Origin: Flammeovirgaceae bacterium BBD 1991-12
GTDB taxonomy: Bacteria; Bacteroidota; Bacteroidia; Cytophagales; Cyclobacteriaceae
DNA length: 64,000 nucleotides
NCBI GenBank assembly: GCA_001657315.1
Contig: LYSV01000004.1
Span: 37,818 to 101,817 of the forward strand
Direction: 5' to 3'
In this document: piece by piece, positions 33,801-42,091 of the stretch
Layout of the letters: the number at the start of each line of letters is the position of its first letter
Position numbering within the stretch: position 1 is the first letter of the stretch
Translations under genes and position numbers: made by a program
Notes under the pieces: generated by a model
Database searches by the model: none
Told to the model about the DNA's origin: nothing
The model's input: the letters and a program-made list of their open reading frames with translations, nothing else

Positions 33801-35742
33801 ACACCAACGCCGTAGTGGCTGGTTTGCATTTCTCAAGGCAGCACTGCGGATCATATTTTTCGTCATCACAACTTATTTGTACATGTTGATCGACTTCTAT
33901 TTTCGCAAGGGGCAGCTCTGTGTCCAGTTTTTCTTCGAGTGTAGATCCATCGAAAAAGGTGATGGCCGGAAGATCAGGTTCCAGTATTATCGTCAAGATA
34001 AGTTCATAGTCAGCACCACTTTTCTGTATGTTTACGATCACGCTGGTGGGACTGATCCATTCTTTTTCGCCGCTAAAGACTACTTTGAATGCCCGTTTTG
34101 TCTCCAGCGCGGTGATGATGGCAGTCTTGTCTGATGCTGTTAGCGACGCCTCGTTGTCGATCATGGAGGTATCATCCCCAATATTGACAGGATCCTGCGT
34201 ACTCAACAGGTCAGCCAGCCACGCTTCTGCTTCGCCTGACAGTCCTGTTTTCTTTGCGTTTTCGAACGTTTCCGCTGAGATAAAATTAAAGTCTTTTTGA
34301 AGTATCTGGTTCAGCTCTGAAAGCTGGAGCTTATCAATGTTGCTGTACTCACCCGCTACGCAGGTGAGAGTAATGATAACCTCCCGCCTGCCTTCATTCA
34401 GTAATAAAACCGGAGAGGCCAGTACAAACCCTATCCTGCCAAAGGGATGATCCGCATTGGATCTTCCGCTCGGCAGCAGTTGCTTGCTTTTGCGTGAGCC
34501 AAGTGTATACCAGCTGGCTGGCCCTTCATCTCCGAAAGGTTCTCCTGTTCCGTCGAGTGTATTGGCTAATGGCGCCATATAAAGACCCTGTACATGATTT
34601 TCTATCCGGTCTTCGGGCAGTGGTTCGGTACCGGGAACAATAAGTGGTTCACACCGGTCAACAGGGTTTAAGAACAGCGTCTTTAAAGAAGCCACCTGAG
34701 CCTTGTTCACTACGATATCTTCATTCAGCCCAAACAGGATATCCATCTTATTCAGGTCCTTTCCGTCCTTTACCAGTGTGTCCCTGGGCAACAGGTACTT
34801 CTCCTGAAACTTTTGGAGCTCAAAAATAATATGGGCCTGATCAGGCGTAGCGCTGTCGGGCTGAATGCAGAGTACCTTCTGATAGAAATGATCCAGATGC
34901 TTTTTTGTGAGCTGATTGGTGCCCTCCTGAAAATCCCTGTAGAGGCGCAGGAAGGTGTAGAAAAGGCCCAGGTGTGGCGGGTGGCTCTTGCTGGACAGCT
35001 CATTTTCGAGCAGGACTTCCTCGTCGAGAAAGTCCTCCACAGAGGCCTGCACATTCAGCAGGCGGAAATTTTCCAGAAAGCCTGAAAAAAGTGCATCTAC
35101 CTGCTGATGTAAAGCTCTTATACGGCCCGGCACTCCCCCGGGAGCATGAATAAAAGCGTCGTTGACCCCAAAAAGGTCCGTTATTTCCAGGCGCCAGGCG
35201 GGTTCTTCCTGAAATACCTGAAAATCCGGCTTCCTGAAAGGGAAGTGCTTGTTCACTCCATTGACAATAGCAATGAACGACTTCAGCAGATCACTCAGCT
35301 CTCCTGAAATGGTTTTTTCAATGAACACTGACAGCAAATTGTTTGCCGGCGCCAGTTCCTTTTGCCACTTATGCCATGGCAGCAATACTTCACTGTAAAA
35401 AAAATCGATCAACCACTGGATATGCGCCGGTTTGTTCTCCTGGAGGAGGAGTTCGGTTATTTTCTGATATTCTTCCTCCAGTGTTTCCGGTCGCAGGTTG
35501 GCTATTCCGGCGATTGTAAAAGGAATACTGCCCTTAAAAAAGGAGGACCAGTCGCCAATAGCAAGCGAGAGATCGTAGTGATTTACCTGAAGGGCAAAAT
35601 CGGAGGCGAACTTCAGGAAGTCGGCGATCCTGCGATCATCGATCCTGGTCCGTTCCGGATCCGGGGCTCCTTCGTGCCGCTGTTTTTGAGAAACGCCAGA
35701 CTGATGGCGAAGTGGGTGTGATATATATGCACAATCAGACAT
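30859..35742 (-). CDS. baseplate J/gp47-type protein (Afp11-like), 1627 aa
   Basis: The gene follows gp25 in the usual eCIS order. Its last 150 residues match the C-terminal end of baseplate J/gp47 proteins: FREKLEEELRLFYSPW, FGRSVSLSSVLLFIE, then an intervening V-D-H-V and a final SVLVAGEITI strand. The long N-terminal and central parts (about 1400 residues) are largely helical then mixed alpha/beta, far beyond the few hundred residues of phage homologues, so it is a strongly extended wedge protein. Such extensions form the baseplate cage in AlgoCIS (published structure). The final 60 residues are Cys-rich. Assignment as baseplate J is good; the role of the extension is inferred. Confidence 0.8.
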   Translation of the reverse strand: MSDCAYISHPLRHQSGVSQKQRHEGAPDPERTRIDDRRIADFLKFASDFALQVNHYDLSLAIGDWSSFFKGSIPFTIAGIANLRPETLEEEYQKITELLLQENKPAHIQWLIDFFYSEVLLPWHKWQKELAPANNLLSVFIEKTISGELSDLLKSFIAIVNGVNKHFPFRKPDFQVFQEEPAWRLEITDLFGVNDAFIHAPGGVPGRIRALHQQVDALFSGFLENFRLLNVQASVEDFLDEEVLLENELSSKSHPPHLGLFYTFLRLYRDFQEGTNQLTKKHLDHFYQKVLCIQPDSATPDQAHIIFELQKFQEKYLLPRDTLVKDGKDLNKMDILFGLNEDIVVNKAQVASLKTLFLNPVDRCEPLIVPGTEPLPEDRIENHVQGLYMAPLANTLDGTGEPFGDEGPASWYTLGSRKSKQLLPSGRSNADHPFGRIGFVLASPVLLLNEGRREVIITLTCVAGEYSNIDKLQLSELNQILQKDFNFISAETFENAKKTGLSGEAEAWLADLLSTQDPVNIGDDTSMIDNEASLTASDKTAIITALETKRAFKVVFSGEKEWISPTSVIVNIQKSGADYELILTIILEPDLPAITFFDGSTLEEKLDTELPLAKIEVDQHVQISCDDEKYDPQCCLEKCKPATTALVSVYEYLRGLEITESKIDVSVCGLKNLILQNDENVMDVNGAIYPFGTRPDIADFTVVNPSKAYCISQDFIDDADAAGITNTTKSHLESLLGTSDQYFIGVTQQDRDDFVDNIPVNADKAIINALLNAVQKNYCAQNLEGPNFYIGSKEVFCKDWENVWININWKDKPSNFNEYYKAYVVNGIGATKVFGLNEDEFEINAAVRQDGQWYRETQNNKNIDHDPATGGLIEPHPVTKHNNRYLFRSSLTETHCENFNQDPDGLPVYEQTVQVFHQDFDHIKKFRDVSSPLEQFTVDARDGFLRLTLENQDFLHKDYAFVLARQMMAFGRFTGKEEDLIDDAVYEDTLGAPHVFNLNLLFIDLQGILFGISQSIIDDALDQLFQDIRDAIEELLDAVNSDTDLTNLLDATNDVLNFIGTLPLAAGDILQVADVAELKNIYDRVNTVFETFLNVSGITLGNVVEKVKERLEPKIQVAVDALAQTDILGNLPEAKKVLIPNEPYTPVIKDISLDYTACATQENIDLTHLYPYESTYLTRDITQQPTLLPVYTDEGSLFLGVENLVPGNNLNILFQLAETTADSEIDEAVIDWAYLRNNQWQPLRTGFEILDDDTDNLTRSGIIKIAVPKDMSLKGHTIMPDGLGWFRASAQKNVKAVAETLGIHTQAVQATFSVQENNDLNRLGEPLDAGSISKLQIADANVKKVDQPYASFNGKTASDDFYTRVSEHLHHKGRGIAAFGYERMVMNEFREVCLCKCIQHTHGLSARKYKLDLELAPGFVLLAVVADITQLPYEDRFAPELPVSKLNRIEDFLADKVSPFTRIKASNPRYEKINTGVRVVLRPGRDENYFREKLEEELRLFYSPWVEGTCDQLVFGRSVSLSSVLLFIESREYVDHVLELQMIHEEDMDESCHTKSVELCPCEGEPGRDLRKSSLEKIAPMTARSVLVAGEITIVTCLPACPEPVGECNNVVPFHQCEPVDNHGDIN

Positions 35743-35753
35743 GATTCATTTTG

Positions 35754-36188
35754 TTAAGTTTGATTGGCTATAGGTGTATTGGCCTCCCTCAGATAAAAGT
35801 CATACACATAGTTGAAGCGTGAGTTGGTTTCGGATATGATGTAATCCACCGAGATCTTCAGGCGCCCTTCAATAAGGTCAAAAGACTCTGCTGGCGTGAT
35901 GTCAATATTTTCGACTCTTACTCTCGGTTCATAAAGGAGTATGGCATTTTCCACCAGATCCACCAGATACGAGAGCAATGAGTTATTGGCGGGTTCAAAC
36001 TGAAAATCTGCCAGGTTACAGCCATATCTGGGTTGCATGACCCGTTCTCCGAGGCTGGTGGAAAGCAGTATGCTGAGGCTTTCATTAATATCCTGCACCT
36101 CGCTCACCAACTTTACGGCGCCAAGGTCCCGGTTAAATTCGGGAGGAAAGGACCATCCCGTGCCTAAAAATGATGTATCTGTTGCCAT
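35754..36188 (-). CDS. GPW/gp25-family baseplate wedge protein (Afp9-like)
   Basis: Start placed at the ATG ending at 36188 (MATDTSFLGTGWSFPPEF), since the longer frame reads into the preceding PAAR gene spacer. The 144-aa product has the gp25 pattern: GTGWSFPPEF at the N-terminus, DINESLSILLSTSLGERVMQ with the conserved Glu-Arg, a YGCNL loop and a final helix/strand set. gp25 is the inner wedge that couples baseplate to sheath in phage T4, T6SS (TssE) and eCIS. It lies between PAAR and the baseplate J-type gene, the standard order. Confidence 0.9.
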   Translation of the reverse strand: MATDTSFLGTGWSFPPEFNRDLGAVKLVSEVQDINESLSILLSTSLGERVMQPRYGCNLADFQFEPANNSLLSYLVDLVENAILLYEPRVRVENIDITPAESFDLIEGRLKISVDYIISETNSRFNYVYDFYLREANTPIANQT

Positions 36189-36202
36189 AGTTTCTTTACA
36201 TT

Positions 36203-36493
36203 TTATCCTCCAATGACTACCGTTGCGCACCCTGCTACGATCACCCCTCCATGGGCGGTCAGGTCACCCAGCCGCGCCGCAGGCCTGCCACCGATCAGTA
36301 CAGTATTGGAACCTTTCACGATGCTGTCTGGAGGCCCCACACAGGTGCAGAGGTCACCCACCACAGCAGCAGGTATCCCACACACCAGCACGGTAGGTAC
36401 TCCCGGTCCGGTGACAGGTCCGCCCACGTGGGGGACGGGTCCGTTGAACAGCGGGCAGGTATGCATATCGGTGATCCTGGCGGCTAATGACAT
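36203..36493 (-). CDS. PAAR-type spike tip protein (Afp10-like)
   Basis: A 96-aa protein made almost only of the PAAR fold: repeated G-x-P-x-V-x-V-x-G-x-P-A-A strands (PTVLVCGIPAAVVGD, NTVLIGGRPAARLGD) and conserved metal-binding His/Cys near the N-terminus (DMHTCPLF, PHVGGP). PAAR proteins cap the spike trimer and sharpen the needle. It follows the VgrG-like gene after an 81-bp AT-rich spacer. No C-terminal toxin extension is attached. Confidence 0.92.
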   Translation of the reverse strand: MSLAARITDMHTCPLFNGPVPHVGGPVTGPGVPTVLVCGIPAAVVGDLCTCVGPPDSIVKGSNTVLIGGRPAARLGDLTAHGGVIVAGCATVVIGG

Positions 36494-36574
36494 TGTTATT
36501 GGTTAATTGTTGTTAGTTAATAGTTGTTGGTTGTTTGGCATTTGTTCAGTACACCCAATGACTCCATAACCATC
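36494..36574. repeat. AT-rich TTAATAGTTGTTGGTT-type spacer
   Basis: The 81-bp spacer between the spike and PAAR genes is the longest gap among the structural genes and consists of repeated TTGTTAGTTAATAGTTGTTGGTTG-like motifs. Similar sequence occurs at 62274-62353 and a short version at 55086-55105, all outside genes. It may be a dispersed short intergenic repeat. Confidence 0.5.
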
Positions 36575-38347
36575 TCAATTGATCTTCACCAATGATCCTG
36601 TTATCTCAGTGATACCGGAAGCTGATAGCTTCGACGTGGCGCCTTCCAGGCTCATAGCGGCATCTGCTTTTGCTGAAACGCTGACTCCACCTATCGACAG
36701 CGTGGTTCCCGCAGCGAGGGTCAGCGATGTGCCTGCCTGTATCTTCACCTCCTGGGGGCTGGTCATTTCTATTCCCGAGGTGCCCATTTTTATGTTGTTC
36801 TGGTTTTGGTCTTTTATTTCAATGCTCTGCCCTGCCTCGTCCAGCGTTATGCTGTTGCCGGCGGGAGTATCTATGGTAATGGTTTTGGTATTGTCATTGA
36901 AATGGATACGCATACTGGACCGGGTAAAGACCCCCTTTTCGTCGTTGGCATCCTGCGCGGTGAGCGGGGCAGGCTTGGCGCTGCTATTAAGCATCCCGAC
37001 GACTATAGCATCACGTGGGTCGTCATTGATGAAGCCTACGATCACCTCGTCGTCAATCTCGGGACGGAAGAACGTACCCCTGTTCTCCCCGGCATCCAGG
37101 CAGGCTACCCGGCACCAGATACCGGCAGACTGGTTGTCCACCACGGGAATTTTCACCCTGATCCGGTCTTCTCCGGCAGGATCATTTTGAAGCTGTACTA
37201 CCTTACCGATCTGCAGACCTCTTACCCCGGGCAATAAGCCGGCAGCAGGTATATCCATGATGTTCTCACTGCAGGCAAACCATTTCGGGTCAAGTCCAAA
37301 CTGAATGTGCGTGTCCCATGCGCCGGACCGTGCCTCATGCCGTACTCCGGTAATGAAAGCCTTACCTTCAAAACGCTCACCTACTCCCTCCAGATTTACC
37401 ATTTTTCCCGGCTTAAAACCCAGATATCCGTCACGTACTTTTGCCCTGCCACGGATCTTGGCCAGGCGGCTTCGCAGCATTCCCGAATCCACCCATTGCT
37501 GCAACTCCTCTTCCAACAAGTACCCACTGTGGCGTAGCTCAAACTCGGCCAGGTTGATAGCATCCGCCAGATCCTCCCCGTTGATATTGCCGTGCTCCTG
37601 AAAATCTGCTGATTCGGTGTCGGCTTCGAACAATCGCTGATTGGCATAATCCCAGGCTATTCCCTTCACACTGTTCCACTGATCTCTCGCGTCCATACCC
37701 GCTTCAAACTCCAGCAGGTTCTGCCCGTAGTGTAATGAGATCTCCGCGTCTTCCTCTGTTTTGGGAGCCTGTATGGTGATCTTACCATCTTCCACAATGG
37801 TCAGCTTGCCATTCACATCTGCTCTTGAAAGCACAAAATCCCAGTCTGTGGTATGGTGCTGTACCAGCTCTTTATGTACCAGACTGGTGTCTTCCACATC
37901 AGTGGTGAGTCCGTAGGTAGCTACAATTTCTTCGATTACCTCCTGATCCTTCTTATCCTCGAAGTAGCGGCTATGCCGGCCTACCGTGAGCTTCACGCTC
38001 TCATCCCTGCATTCCACCAAAAGATTGGACTGACCATTCTCACTGACTTTTATACAATGCCGTGTTACTATTCCCTTAAACGCCGGTTCGTTGTCGCCGT
38101 CACGGCCCAGGTTGATCTGAATGGCCTTACCAGGAGCAAAATCAGCGGTATTACTGATCTCAAAGGTTTCATCAGCCGCGTTACCGTCACGTACCAGAAT
38201 AGTGGCTGTGGGTATCCGGTTCACCTCATTGACCAACGTAATGGATATCACCTCGTACCCGGGGTCTACCAGTGTATTGTCTGACAGGATATCAAACGTG
38301 ACTACACCGTGTAATGAGGTATCGGGAATATCTGGTGAAGGACTCAT
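36575..38347 (-). CDS. VgrG/gp5-like spike protein (Afp8-like)
   Basis: The 590-aa product has the gp27-like N-terminal region (to about 350), an OB-fold segment with RIRVKIPVVDNQSAGIWCRV, the VgrG signature GTFFRPEIDDEVIVGFINDDPRDA (about 415-440), and a C-terminal beta-helix-like region with repeating NSITLDEAG / QSIEIKD / EVKIQAG strands. Trimers form the central spike that carries PAAR. Its start overlaps the stop of the LysM gene by four bases (ATGA-type coupling). There is no C-terminal effector extension. Confidence 0.9.
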   Translation of the reverse strand: MSPSPDIPDTSLHGVVTFDILSDNTLVDPGYEVISITLVNEVNRIPTATILVRDGNAADETFEISNTADFAPGKAIQINLGRDGDNEPAFKGIVTRHCIKVSENGQSNLLVECRDESVKLTVGRHSRYFEDKKDQEVIEEIVATYGLTTDVEDTSLVHKELVQHHTTDWDFVLSRADVNGKLTIVEDGKITIQAPKTEEDAEISLHYGQNLLEFEAGMDARDQWNSVKGIAWDYANQRLFEADTESADFQEHGNINGEDLADAINLAEFELRHSGYLLEEELQQWVDSGMLRSRLAKIRGRAKVRDGYLGFKPGKMVNLEGVGERFEGKAFITGVRHEARSGAWDTHIQFGLDPKWFACSENIMDIPAAGLLPGVRGLQIGKVVQLQNDPAGEDRIRVKIPVVDNQSAGIWCRVACLDAGENRGTFFRPEIDDEVIVGFINDDPRDAIVVGMLNSSAKPAPLTAQDANDEKGVFTRSSMRIHFNDNTKTITIDTPAGNSITLDEAGQSIEIKDQNQNNIKMGTSGIEMTSPQEVKIQAGTSLTLAAGTTLSIGGVSVSAKADAAMSLEGATSKLSASGITEITGSLVKIN

Positions 38348-39060
38348 TGTTCCGTTTTGTCAAAAGGTGGAAAAAGCAGTGTAGTACCCGTCGGCACATT
38401 ACGCAACATAGTAAGACCGTTAGCCTTGGCTACCTGCAGCATGTATTTACTATCATTGTAAACCTCGTAGCTTAAGGTATCCAGCCGGTCATCTCCCTTT
38501 ACCTCACGGATGTGTGAAAGGTCCGGGGACCGCTTTCCTTCCCGGGCTACTCTCTGCTCCTTGGCTATATGATCGAGGAAAGTGGCACTGATCTTCGCCC
38601 TTAGCGGATCACCAGCTTCATCAAACAGGGTATAGTTAATGTCCAGATTGGTCAGGACACACTGGATCATGAAGTTTTTACCCCAAAACAGTTTCAGGTA
38701 ACGAGGCATGTGAATCTCACCGCTCATATTATAGACGGTATTGAGGAACAATGCTACCTGGTTCTTCACAGGCATGTCCTTTTTGTCCTTATAGTAGTCC
38801 TGTATAACCCCGGTACCGTCAAACACAAATTCCAGCTTCAGTTCCTCAGGAGCGGTTGACTTGAATTTCACCTCCGTTCTCTGCTGGCCCTGCCCTCGTC
38901 TTACATCATACTCTACTTTGTAGTTATGACTGTAATTCTCAGGATTTACCGGTATCACGAAAGGTTTAACGTCTTTGGACTGCTCCTGGGCGGTTTTGTC
39001 CTTGTAGGCCACAATCACGATCTTGTTAACATTGGTCTTTGCTTCGAAAGGTATTTCCAT
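38344..39060 (-). CDS. LysM-containing tube/baseplate adaptor (Afp7-like, CIS_tube family)
   Basis: The 238-aa protein has the N-terminal fold of the CIS tube family (ENYSHNYKVEYDVRRGQGQ, GEIHMPRYLKLFWG) and ends with a LysM-like module (DDRLDTLSYEVYNDSKYM... TTLLFPP). In Afp and PVC, Afp7-like proteins connect the inner tube to the spike, and LysM is used here as a protein-packing module. The gene overlaps the neighbours on both sides by 1-4 bp, as part of a continuous translation unit. Confidence 0.85.
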   Translation of the reverse strand: MEIPFEAKTNVNKIVIVAYKDKTAQEQSKDVKPFVIPVNPENYSHNYKVEYDVRRGQGQQRTEVKFKSTAPEELKLEFVFDGTGVIQDYYKDKKDMPVKNQVALFLNTVYNMSGEIHMPRYLKLFWGKNFMIQCVLTNLDINYTLFDEAGDPLRAKISATFLDHIAKEQRVAREGKRSPDLSHIREVKGDDRLDTLSYEVYNDSKYMLQVAKANGLTMLRNVPTGTTLLFPPFDKTEQ

Positions 39061-39227
39061 TATCGTTCGTTCCTTTGTCTTAAGATCTCCAGTACCGCTT
39101 CTACACAGGTTTGGATAATTACCTGCTGTGGATCCTGCTGGTTATCCGGTGAGGTATTTCCCTGAGGTCCGCCTTCATCTCCGCCCAATGTGGCCCTTAC
39201 GATTAACTCTCTGATTTCCAGTGGCAT
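39060..39227 (-). CDS. DUF5908-family small protein
   Basis: Start placed at the ATG ending at 39227, giving MPLEIRELIVRATLGGD, the typical N-terminus of DUF5908 proteins found between tube and Afp7-like genes of Bacteroidota contractile systems. The 55-aa product ends in an amphipathic helix (VEAVLEILRQRNER). Its stop overlaps the next start by one base (TAATG). It is probably a small assembly or structural adaptor; the exact role is unknown. Confidence 0.75.
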   Translation of the reverse strand: MPLEIRELIVRATLGGDEGGPQGNTSPDNQQDPQQVIIQTCVEAVLEILRQRNER

Positions 39228-39229
39228 AA

Positions 39230-39715
39230 CTAGTTTTGTTTTTGTACAGACTGAAACTGACAAAAATTATAGTTCAATTCCAGAGTTTCTATGAGCACCT
39301 CACTGCGCTCCGCATTGAGTTCGCCAAGTTTCCAGTTTTTTGGCCAGGCATGTATTACGTCCCATTTCATGATCGGTTCATGATCTTCATTTAACAGTTG
39401 GACGACCAGATTGATGGGCTGGACCCTGTACTCATCAAAGGCCTTCTTACACCACCCGGTGATGGCGGACCGGGTGGCTGGTGATAACAGACCTCGTTTC
39501 AGCACGAGGTCCGAATACTTCGTTCGGGTAGGCACTACATGCTCGAAACGGTTCTCTCCGCCTTCCTTAATTGTCTCGGTCTCCATCTGCACATCCAGAC
39601 CTGTAACGGACTGAAAGCGTACATCAAAGGCCTTTCTGTCTTCTAAACCTATGAAAAGGACACGAAAATGGAATCCAACGGTTTGATAGGCGTATGTAAC
39701 CGGGCTCTCGGGCAT
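39230..39715 (-). CDS. inner tube protein, second copy (gp19/Hcp-like; Afp5-like position)
   Basis: A 161-aa member of the gp19-like tail tube family, with the typical SVTGLDVQMETETIKEGG strand-loop, the KYSDLVLKRGL turn and the PINLVVQLLNEDHEPIMKW strand followed by an AWP-containing segment. It lies 2 bp upstream of the DUF5908 gene and 12 bp after the other tube gene. The differing sequence suggests it forms a special ring, such as the tube end next to the baseplate, as Afp5 does. Confidence 0.88.
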   Translation of the reverse strand: MPESPVTYAYQTVGFHFRVLFIGLEDRKAFDVRFQSVTGLDVQMETETIKEGGENRFEHVVPTRTKYSDLVLKRGLLSPATRSAITGWCKKAFDEYRVQPINLVVQLLNEDHEPIMKWDVIHAWPKNWKLGELNAERSEVLIETLELNYNFCQFQSVQKQN

Positions 39716-39727
39716 GGATCTTCAGTT

Positions 39728-40198
39728 TTATGAGGCCTCCTGTATGGTCAATCCCTCGTGCACCAGCTCCATGGTCTCAATGGCTACCTCGTTGGCATCG
39801 GCCTTAAGGTCTGTGGACTGTACCTTCGAAGGCCATGCATTTTCCAGCACCCAGGTAATGATCGGCTCATGTTTTTCATTGAGCAGCTTGATGGTGACTG
39901 TTCTCCTGAACTGACTTCCTGTAGTGTTCCCTTCCTGGAAGAGATAGGTCTTTTTCCAAAGCGCATAGTAGTCGAAGTCACCTTCGAAAGTGCCACGCTT
40001 CATAGTGATGTTGCTGAACTTGGTCAGACCCGGCTGCTTCAGTTTGTTGTATTTCTTACTGTCGCCTTCCCGGTATTCAATGACCTCGGTTTCAAAGTCG
40101 AGGCCACTCACTTCAGTGAAGCCTATTCTGAAATCCTTACCCCATTCTACCATGAAATGGAACTTCGGTAGCGGGTAATCTCCTTTTGCTTTTGCCAT
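39728..40198 (-). CDS. major inner tube protein (gp19/Hcp-like; Afp1-like)
   Basis: A 156-aa tube protein with the family motifs SGLDFETEVIEYREGD, FSNITMKRGTFEGD and TVTIKLLNEKHEPIITW then ENAWP. Its regular length and the short spacer to the second copy fit the main tube subunit, which stacks as hexameric rings within the sheath. The order (sheath, then two Cys-rich proteins, then tube) differs from the usual tube-then-sheath adjacency in Afp. Confidence 0.88.
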   Translation of the reverse strand: MAKAKGDYPLPKFHFMVEWGKDFRIGFTEVSGLDFETEVIEYREGDSKKYNKLKQPGLTKFSNITMKRGTFEGDFDYYALWKKTYLFQEGNTTGSQFRRTVTIKLLNEKHEPIITWVLENAWPSKVQSTDLKADANEVAIETMELVHEGLTIQEAS

Positions 40199-40230
40199 GA
40201 TATTTTTATTTAAAGATTACTTTACTTCAG

Positions 40231-41085
40231 TTATTTACATTCCTGCACGGCTTTGGAAGAGTCAATGGCTTCCTTCAGACTTCTTTCGCAGGAAGACAGC
40301 GTTTCGTATTCCTTGCAGACCTCCTCCAGCGCATGTTTGATGGTCTTTTTCTCATGCTCTGCCAGGTTTTGCTGCTCCCTTGTGAAGACATAAACGCGAT
40401 CACAGTTCAATGGCAGTACAGGCTTGGGCTCGATTTCCTCATCACAGGATTTCTCGATGTCACAGGTGATGGTCTCCTCGCCGGATCGTTTGTAAATGTC
40501 CATAAGGTCCTTAAGCTGACCTTCCACACCACAGCCATCGTCACAAATGGATTCTTTGAGTTCATCGATACATTGCATGATGTCAATCATCTTCTTAAGC
40601 AGTTCCTGCTGTTTGGCAATGGCCAGATCCAGCTTCGTCATGATGTTGGTGAGGCACTCTATTATGAAGGAACTCTTAACATTGATGCTGTCATCACCAA
40701 GGCACTCTACCTTCATAAAGAATTCACTGAGCTTCTCCTTGAGCTCGTCTGTGCATTCAAATATCTTCCTGACTTTACAGAAAAGATATTTTATGGCCAT
40801 TTGGGAGCACTCGATATTATTGCATACTATATCTGTCTGTCCCAGAAATATTTCCAGGTGTCCGGAGATATCCTGTGTAAGCTCTTCAGTATACTGGATG
40901 CTTGCCCAGAACATGCTGAGCTTCCCTTCCCAGAGTGAGGCATTGCTGTATTTTGCACTGTTGCCCGTCTTTTCCTGGACGGCCATTTTCAGTTTATTCT
41001 GTACCTCTTTTAAATCGGTTTCCCAATCCTCCAGGCAGTTTTTGGCACCGTTGTAGGGTGCCGGTTTATTGGGTTTTGTTGCCAT
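40231..41085 (-). CDS. cysteine-rich helical protein, 284 aa
   Basis: An unrecognised soluble protein without signal peptide, predicted to be nearly all helix with heptad-like segments, and carrying 16 cysteines (for example IECSQMAIKYLFCKVRK and CDDGCG). The cysteines are dispersed rather than in CxxC pairs. The gene lies between a similar 313-aa gene (35 bp away) and the main tube gene, inside the structural part of the cluster, so it is likely needed for the particle. Possible roles are a plug, tube-lumen component or metal-binding scaffold; none is shown. Confidence 0.7.
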   Translation of the reverse strand: MATKPNKPAPYNGAKNCLEDWETDLKEVQNKLKMAVQEKTGNSAKYSNASLWEGKLSMFWASIQYTEELTQDISGHLEIFLGQTDIVCNNIECSQMAIKYLFCKVRKIFECTDELKEKLSEFFMKVECLGDDSINVKSSFIIECLTNIMTKLDLAIAKQQELLKKMIDIMQCIDELKESICDDGCGVEGQLKDLMDIYKRSGEETITCDIEKSCDEEIEPKPVLPLNCDRVYVFTREQQNLAEHEKKTIKHALEEVCKEYETLSSCERSLKEAIDSSKAVQECK

Positions 41086-41119
41086 TTCCTTTATTGTTTT
41101 AAATTTCCTGTTCTTAGCT

Positions 41120-42061
41120 TCAATCTATTTCCCAGTTCTCCTCCTCATCGTCCTGTTTCATATTCTTGCCCGAAGGTTTCTTCGGTTTTTCGTAGTCATC
41201 ATCCTCATCGTCGGAGCCGTTGCCAAAGTTTTCCTTCACCTTACGGCAGATCTCCTCGAGGTCGGTGTCTTCTATCTTGTCACAGCCTCCCGGATCACAC
41301 AGAAATTCCAGGGTATCTTCAATACCTTCCCGTGCATTTTTGGCATGGCATTTCTCGAATTCGCCCTGTACCAGCTCTTCTTTCACTCCAACCAGCTCGG
41401 TAAGCGACTTCTTCCATTCTGCTTCAGCCGACTGGGCATTGCCGGTCACATCTGCGCGCAGGGCGCCTACTTTTTGCTCGAGTTCGGTGCCCAGTGTTTT
41501 CAGGCTTTCCAGATCCACGAAAGTCTGGATGCCCACTACATCCACTCCGGCGTCGAATGCCTTACAGGAAATATTGAAACAGGAAATGGAAAGTTCTTCG
41601 ATGCGGTCCAGCATGGGTTTCCATTCATTGTTCCTTCCCTTCAATAGTTCGTGTAGTCCACGTTTGCAGCGTTTTTCTTCCTTGATGCACCGGTCGATCT
41701 TGCATGCCTCGTCCACCACATCGTTGAGCTTGGTTTTCACCTCTTTGATGCATTTTACTGCATCTTTCAGCTTCTGCTCAAGCGCCACTTCCTTATCACA
41801 GTGGGTTTGTATGTCCTGATTGAGCAACATGGCAGTCTTGTTGGATTCTGCCACGTAGCACAGGTCCAGGTTGGTATACAGGTCCCACACCTCGCGCGAC
41901 TTGACCAGGCAGCAGGTCTTGTAATCTTCGATGCATTCCTTAAGATCACACGCCTTTTTCAATGCCTTCGCCTCCGCGCGACGGGCCTTTTTCTCATCTT
42001 CCAGTTCTTCAATGCACTGGTTGATGATCTCTTCTGTCGGTGATTTTCTTTCTTCAGCCAT
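41120..42061 (-). CDS. cysteine-rich coiled-coil protein, 313 aa, acidic C-terminus
   Basis: A second unrecognised helical protein with 17 cysteines (for example DLKECIEDYKTCCLVKS), long charged helices and a final acidic/lysine tail of about 40 residues (GSDDEDDDYEKPKKP). No signal peptide or membrane helix. It follows the sheath gene by 30 bp and precedes the 284-aa protein. Although both are Cys-rich, their sequences do not align obviously. Cytoplasmic location would keep the cysteines reduced; after release they could form disulfides or bind metal. Confidence 0.7.
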   Translation of the reverse strand: MAEERKSPTEEIINQCIEELEDEKKARRAEAKALKKACDLKECIEDYKTCCLVKSREVWDLYTNLDLCYVAESNKTAMLLNQDIQTHCDKEVALEQKLKDAVKCIKEVKTKLNDVVDEACKIDRCIKEEKRCKRGLHELLKGRNNEWKPMLDRIEELSISCFNISCKAFDAGVDVVGIQTFVDLESLKTLGTELEQKVGALRADVTGNAQSAEAEWKKSLTELVGVKEELVQGEFEKCHAKNAREGIEDTLEFLCDPGGCDKIEDTDLEEICRKVKENFGNGSDDEDDDYEKPKKPSGKNMKQDDEEENWEID

Positions 42062-42091
42062 TACTTTATGGTTTATGAGTTTCTAACTTGT

